From Gaiellasilicea sp031371615 (GTDB lineage Bacteria; Actinomycetota; Thermoleophilia; Gaiellales; Gaiellaceae), in the NCBI GenBank assembly GCA_031371615.1, contig JANMJY010000221.1, positions 1 through 23,476 on the forward strand: a DNA stretch of 23,476 bases, in the 5' to 3' direction. Under the pieces are notes generated by a model. The model had not been told where the DNA came from and ran no database searches. It was given only the letters and a program-made list of their open reading frames with translations. The position numbers and the translations under genes were made by a program. Position 1 is the first letter of the stretch, and every line of letters starts with the position of its first letter. Below are positions 21,306 through 23,476 of the stretch, piece after piece.

Positions 21306-22075
21306 TCGGCCGCCCACCGCGAGGGCTCGTTCACCAGGCCCCAGCGCTTCTCCATGAACGAGGAAAGCCAGATCGAGAACTCGAACAGGAAGAGGAGCGG
21401 GAAGAACTCCAGTGCGAGTGAGACCGGGTCGACGGTCGGGAGGAGGATCGCGAAGACGAGCATCGCCGCGATTCCCACCCGGCGGTTGCTGCGGAGCTTT
21501 GCCGCCGTGAGGACGCGCAGGCGCACGAGTGCCAGGATGAAGATCGGCATCTGGAATGCCAGTCCGGTCGCGAGCATCGTCAGCGTGACGAACGAGAAGT
21601 AGTAGCTCGCCCGGATCTGCACCTGGAAGATGTCGTCGTTGAAGTTGGTCAGGAAGTTGAGCGCTCGCGGCATCACGACGAAGTACGAAAACGCCACGCC
21701 GCCGGCGAACAGCACGGTCGAGAAGGTGGCGAAGACCGCCACAGTGCGTTGCACGCTCGTTTCGATCGCGGGTGCGAGGAACGCCCAGAACTGGTAGAGG
21801 AGGACCGGCAGCGTCACGGCGATCGCCACCGCGAGGCTCACCTTGACGGCGGTCGTGAACGGCTCGACGACGCCCAGCGTGACCAGGTGCTTGTCGTCGG
21901 GCAGCGGCTTGCTCAGCCACTTGACGATGCGGTCCTGAAACGCGAACGCGACGGCGAAGGCCGGGGCCAACGTGAGCAGGCTGATCAGGAGCCGGGTGCG
22001 GAGCTCGCCCAGGTGCTCGACCAGTGTCGCTTCCTCCCCGTGCTGCAGGCGCCGAGGGAGACGCTTCAAGGCCAC
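21302..22075 (-). CDS. tatC: Sec-independent protein translocase subunit TatC
   Basis: A 257-residue membrane protein that recognises twin-arginine signal peptides and, with TatA, exports folded proteins. It has six helices: about 28-47, 75-95, 112-135, 157-183, 200-214 and 217-237. Motifs include the cytoplasmic EHLGELRTRL near the N-terminus, the periplasmic LGVVEPF (E71), YQFWAFLAPA, FLTNFND and LLPTVDPVSLALEFFPLLFLFE. The start GTG at 22075 gives a normal N-terminus, but the leader on the minus strand (CTCTCCCGCAC) has no ribosome binding site; the palindromic element ends only 12 bp upstream. The frame stays open further upstream into that element, so a longer form is formally possible. 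The stop overlaps the amidohydrolase start. Confidence 0.92.
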   Translation of the reverse strand: MALKRLPRRLQHGEEATLVEHLGELRTRLLISLLTLAPAFAVAFAFQDRIVKWLSKPLPDDKHLVTLGVVEPFTTAVKVSLAVAIAVTLPVLLYQFWAFLAPAIETSVQRTVAVFATFSTVLFAGGVAFSYFVVMPRALNFLTNFNDDIFQVQIRASYYFSFVTLTMLATGLAFQMPIFILALVRLRVLTAAKLRSNRRVGIAAMLVFAILLPTVDPVSLALEFFPLLFLFEFSIWLSSFMEKRWGLVNEPSRWAAE

Positions 22076-22087
22076 GTGCGGGAGAGT

Positions 22088-22253
22088 TAGGAGGGTTTGG
22101 CGGAGTAGTGGCTGTGCCGCCGGGCCGCGCTGCTCGCCCCGATGCGGCGTCCTCGGTCGTGTCGATAGCAACCGCTATCGACGCTCCCTGCGTTCTTGCC
22201 TCGGAACGAGCATCGCACCCCTGCGACGAGCACCACTCCGCCAAACCCTCCTA
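22088..22253. repeat. 166-bp nested palindrome between tatA and tatC, MITE-like
   Basis: The ends are 23-bp inverted repeats, 22088-22110 and 22231-22253, with a single mismatch. The shared core reads GGAGGGTTTGGCGGAGT on the left arm. Inner arms at 22127-22145 and 22198-22216 pair at 15 of 19 positions, and a perfect hairpin sits at 22161-22182. All three share one centre near 22171. TA occurs at both outer edges, so the layout TA-GGAGGG...CCCTCC-TA resembles a miniature element with TA target duplication (as IS630/mariner types make). The minus-strand stop codon of tatA is formed by the right-hand TA plus the first G of the element. There is no coding sequence inside. Confidence 0.8.
22161..22182. 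repeat. Perfect 9-bp hairpin at the centre of the palindrome
   Basis: GTCGATAGC (22161-22169) and GCTATCGAC (22174-22182) are exact inverted repeats around the 4-nt loop AACC. This would cap a long stem-loop in RNA from either strand. Confidence 0.85.
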
Positions 22254-22496
22254 GGAGACGGTGTCGCGCTCGCGCTGCTCGTGCGCGACCGGATGCTCGT
22301 CGGCGGGCGGGAGCTCCGAGGCGAGGCGGTGGTGCACGGGCTCGTCGTCGTCGTCCTTGCCGGAGATCGAGTCCTTGAACTCGCGCATCCCTTTGCCGAG
22401 CGAACGGCCCATCTCCGGCAGCCGCTTGGGCCCGAAGATGATCAGCAGGGCGACGAGGAGGATGACGAGTTCGGTAACACCGATTCCGAAGGGCAT
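22251..22496 (-). CDS. tatA: Sec-independent protein translocase subunit TatA
   Basis: An 81-residue pore-forming Tat component: a short N-terminus, one membrane helix (about 5-21, IGVTELVILLVALLIIFGPK), the hinge FGPKRLPEMGRSLGKG, an amphipathic helix (KGMREFKDSI), and an acidic, His-containing tail (KDDDDEPVHH ... RERDTVS). Start ATG 22496 gives the family N-terminus; an in-frame GTG 9 nt upstream is possible. The purine-rich GAGGGG lies close before the ATG. The stop codon coincides with the edge of the palindromic element, so the natural C-terminus may once have differed. It is divergent from the SDR remnant across 53 bp. Confidence 0.92.
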   Translation of the reverse strand: MPFGIGVTELVILLVALLIIFGPKRLPEMGRSLGKGMREFKDSISGKDDDDEPVHHRLASELPPADEHPVAHEQRERDTVS

Positions 22497-22549
22497 GCCC
22501 CTCACTTTAGCACCGTTTCCGCAGCCCCAACCCTGGGGAGGCTGGCACG

Positions 22550-22802
22550 ATGAAGACACCCGTCTCGAACCAGGTGATCGTCGTTTCCGGTGCGTCGAGC
22601 GTCATGGGGCGGGCCGTGACGCGACCTCGCCGGCGCTCGCGGCGCCAGGGTCGTCGTCTCGGCGCGGAATGCCGAAGCGCTGTGGATGGACATGCGCCTA
22701 CGGCTCGGCAAGACCGGCTCTGTGGCCGCTTTCGGCCTCTCTGCTCTCGCGGGAGCGATCGGCTACCATGCAATCACGAAGCGGCGCGCAAGCCCGCTCT
22801 AA
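22550..22802 (+). pseudogene. Decayed short-chain dehydrogenase (SDR) remnant
   Basis: The frame from ATG 22550 reads like an SDR start: VSNQVIVVSGASSVMGRAVT, with a dinucleotide motif close to TGxxxGxG. It then fails. Moving to the +1 frame near 22621 restores the family pattern, RDLAGARGARVVVSARNAEAL, which continues to a TAA at 22800-22802. The shift is explained by loss of one CG from a CGCGCG run (2 nt). After AEAL the sequence jumps to LWMDMRLRLGKTGSVAAFGL... and a hydrophobic tail ending TKRRASPL. This looks like the C-terminal tail of membrane-tethered actinobacterial SDRs, so the catalytic middle (YxxxK region, about 200 or more residues) is deleted. A good ribosome binding site (GGGGAGG, 8 nt from the ATG) survives. 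It stands 24 bp before sufC. Confidence 0.72.
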
Positions 22803-22826
22803 TCCTGGAAAAGAGGGATCACAAGC

Positions 22827-23476
22827 TTGGCGTTTCTGGAGATCAAAAACCTGCACGTCGCGCTCGAGGACGGCACCGAGATCGTCAAGGGTGTCGAACT
22901 CTCCGTCGACCTGAACGAGAAGCACGCCATCATGGGCCCGAACGGGTCCGGCAAGTCGACGCTCGCCTACGCGCTCATGGGCCATCCGGCGTACGAGATC
23001 ACCGAGGGCGAGATCCTGCTCGACGGCGAGAACATCGTCGAGGCCGGCGCCGACGAGCGCGCGCAGAAGGGTCTCTTCCTCGCCTTCCAGTATCCGCACG
23101 CGATCCCGGGCGTGACCGTGACGAGCTTCCTCCGGAGCGCGATCAACGCGATCCGGAAGGCCAAGAACGGCGGCCAGGACGACCCGATTCCGGTGAAGGA
23201 GTTCCGCACCGAGATCCTCACGGCCATGGAGCACCTGAAGGTGCCGCGCGAGCTCGCCTCTCGCTACCTGAACGACGGCTTCTCGGGCGGTGAGAAGAAG
23301 CGCGTCGAGATCCTGCAGATGGCGCTCCTCCAGCCCAAGATCGCGATCCTCGACGAGACCGACTCCGGGCTCGACATCGACGCGCTGCGCATCGTCGCGA
23401 ACGGCGTCAACGAGCTCGTCGGCCCCGGCATGGGCGCGCTCCTGATCACCCATTACCAGCGGATCCTGAACTACGT
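22827..23476 (+). CDS. sufC: Fe-S cluster assembly ATPase SufC, 3'-truncated by the window edge
   Basis: The ABC-type ATPase of the SufBCD scaffold that builds iron-sulphur clusters in the cytoplasm. 216 residues are visible of about 250 expected. Walker A is GPNGSGKST (37-45), the Q-loop region is FLAFQYPHAIPGV, the signature is FSGGEKKRVEILQ, Walker B with the SufC-typical D-loop is IAILDETDSGLDID, and the H-loop is LLITHYQRIL. The start is TTG at 22827 (MAFLEIKNLHV), supported by GAGGG at 22813-22817, nine nt upstream; no ATG or GTG fits. Other suf genes are not in the window; any suf partners would have to lie downstream of 23476. The gene upstream is the SDR remnant, so transcription may start in the 22497-22549 divergent region. 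Confidence 0.96.
   Translation, partial: MAFLEIKNLHVALEDGTEIVKGVELSVDLNEKHAIMGPNGSGKSTLAYALMGHPAYEITEGEILLDGENIVEAGADERAQKGLFLAFQYPHAIPGVTVTSFLRSAINAIRKAKNGGQDDPIPVKEFRTEILTAMEHLKVPRELASRYLNDGFSGGEKKRVEILQMALLQPKIAILDETDSGLDIDALRIVANGVNELVGPGMGALLITHYQRILNY

Noticed and set aside
21306..22244. Amidohydrolase frame extending upstream through tatC
   Set aside because: The extra region is antisense-like Arg/Pro-rich sequence; TatC is clear in the overlapping frame and GTG 21305 overlaps its stop.
22088..22253. tRNA-Ser-like appearance of the palindrome end (GGAGGG...GGCGGAGTGG on the minus strand)
   Set aside because: No D-arm, anticodon arm or T-arm can be drawn; the sequence is a continuous palindrome instead.
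22803..23293. Continuation of the frame from ATG 22550 into sufC
   Set aside because: After the SDR-like start it is out of frame and Arg-rich, while the true sufC frame is unmistakable.
1..23476. CRISPR array, rRNA, integrase or transposase
   Set aside because: No regularly spaced repeats, rRNA-like sequence or recombinase motifs were seen on either strand.

Overview
The window is a high-GC, gene-dense bacterial chromosome segment with short or overlapping gene junctions and many GTG and TTG starts. Its mix of genes (a caa3-type oxidase with actinobacterial-looking subunits, a small two-helix membrane protein of a type common in Actinobacteria, a PAS/GAF histidine kinase, SpoIID-like and subtilase secreted proteins, Tat and Suf genes) suggests a deep-branching actinobacterium, perhaps Thermoleophilia (Gaiella/Solirubrobacter-like). 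That placement is an inference from gene style; no rRNA or other marker gene is present.

Layout. 1-981: 3' part of a dTDP-glucose 4,6-dehydratase, convergent with a membrane Ser/Thr protein kinase (978-2357, minus) that carries an outer TPR-like domain. 2458-5753: a coupled pair of secreted proteins, SpoIID/LytB-like and an S8 subtilase. 5760-8630 (minus): a three-gene overlapping operon for a UDP-2,3-diacetamido-uronic-acid type sugar (WbpA-, WbpB- and WbpD-like). 8699-8771: tRNA-Lys(CTT). 8895-12694: a 965-residue PAS/GAF histidine kinase coupled to a membrane-anchored HExxH protein, ending at a strong hairpin shared with a convergent 74-residue membrane protein.

13095-18122 is a compact cytochrome caa3 operon: subunit II with fused cytochrome c, subunit I of the A2 (YSHP) type, subunit III and a two-helix small-subunit-like segment. 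Interleaved with these is an unrecognised UspA-like domain present three times: twice in tandem in one protein (16039-16878) and once fused to the two-helix segment (17481-18122). This is the most interesting arrangement in the window. A diheme cytochrome c lipoprotein lies convergently 5 bp away.

18128-22496 (minus) is a run tatA - tatC - amidohydrolase - TPR membrane protein - STAS anti-sigma antagonist - diheme cytochrome c. Between tatA and tatC lies a 166-bp nested palindrome (22088-22253) with near-perfect 23-bp ends, TA at both edges and a perfect central hairpin; it supplies the tatA stop codon and looks like a MITE or a structured intergenic element. On the plus strand, 22550-22802 is the decayed remnant of a short-chain dehydrogenase, followed by sufC, which runs off the window end.

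No stretch above 300 bases lacks a gene. No rRNA, CRISPR array, transposase or prophage gene was seen.
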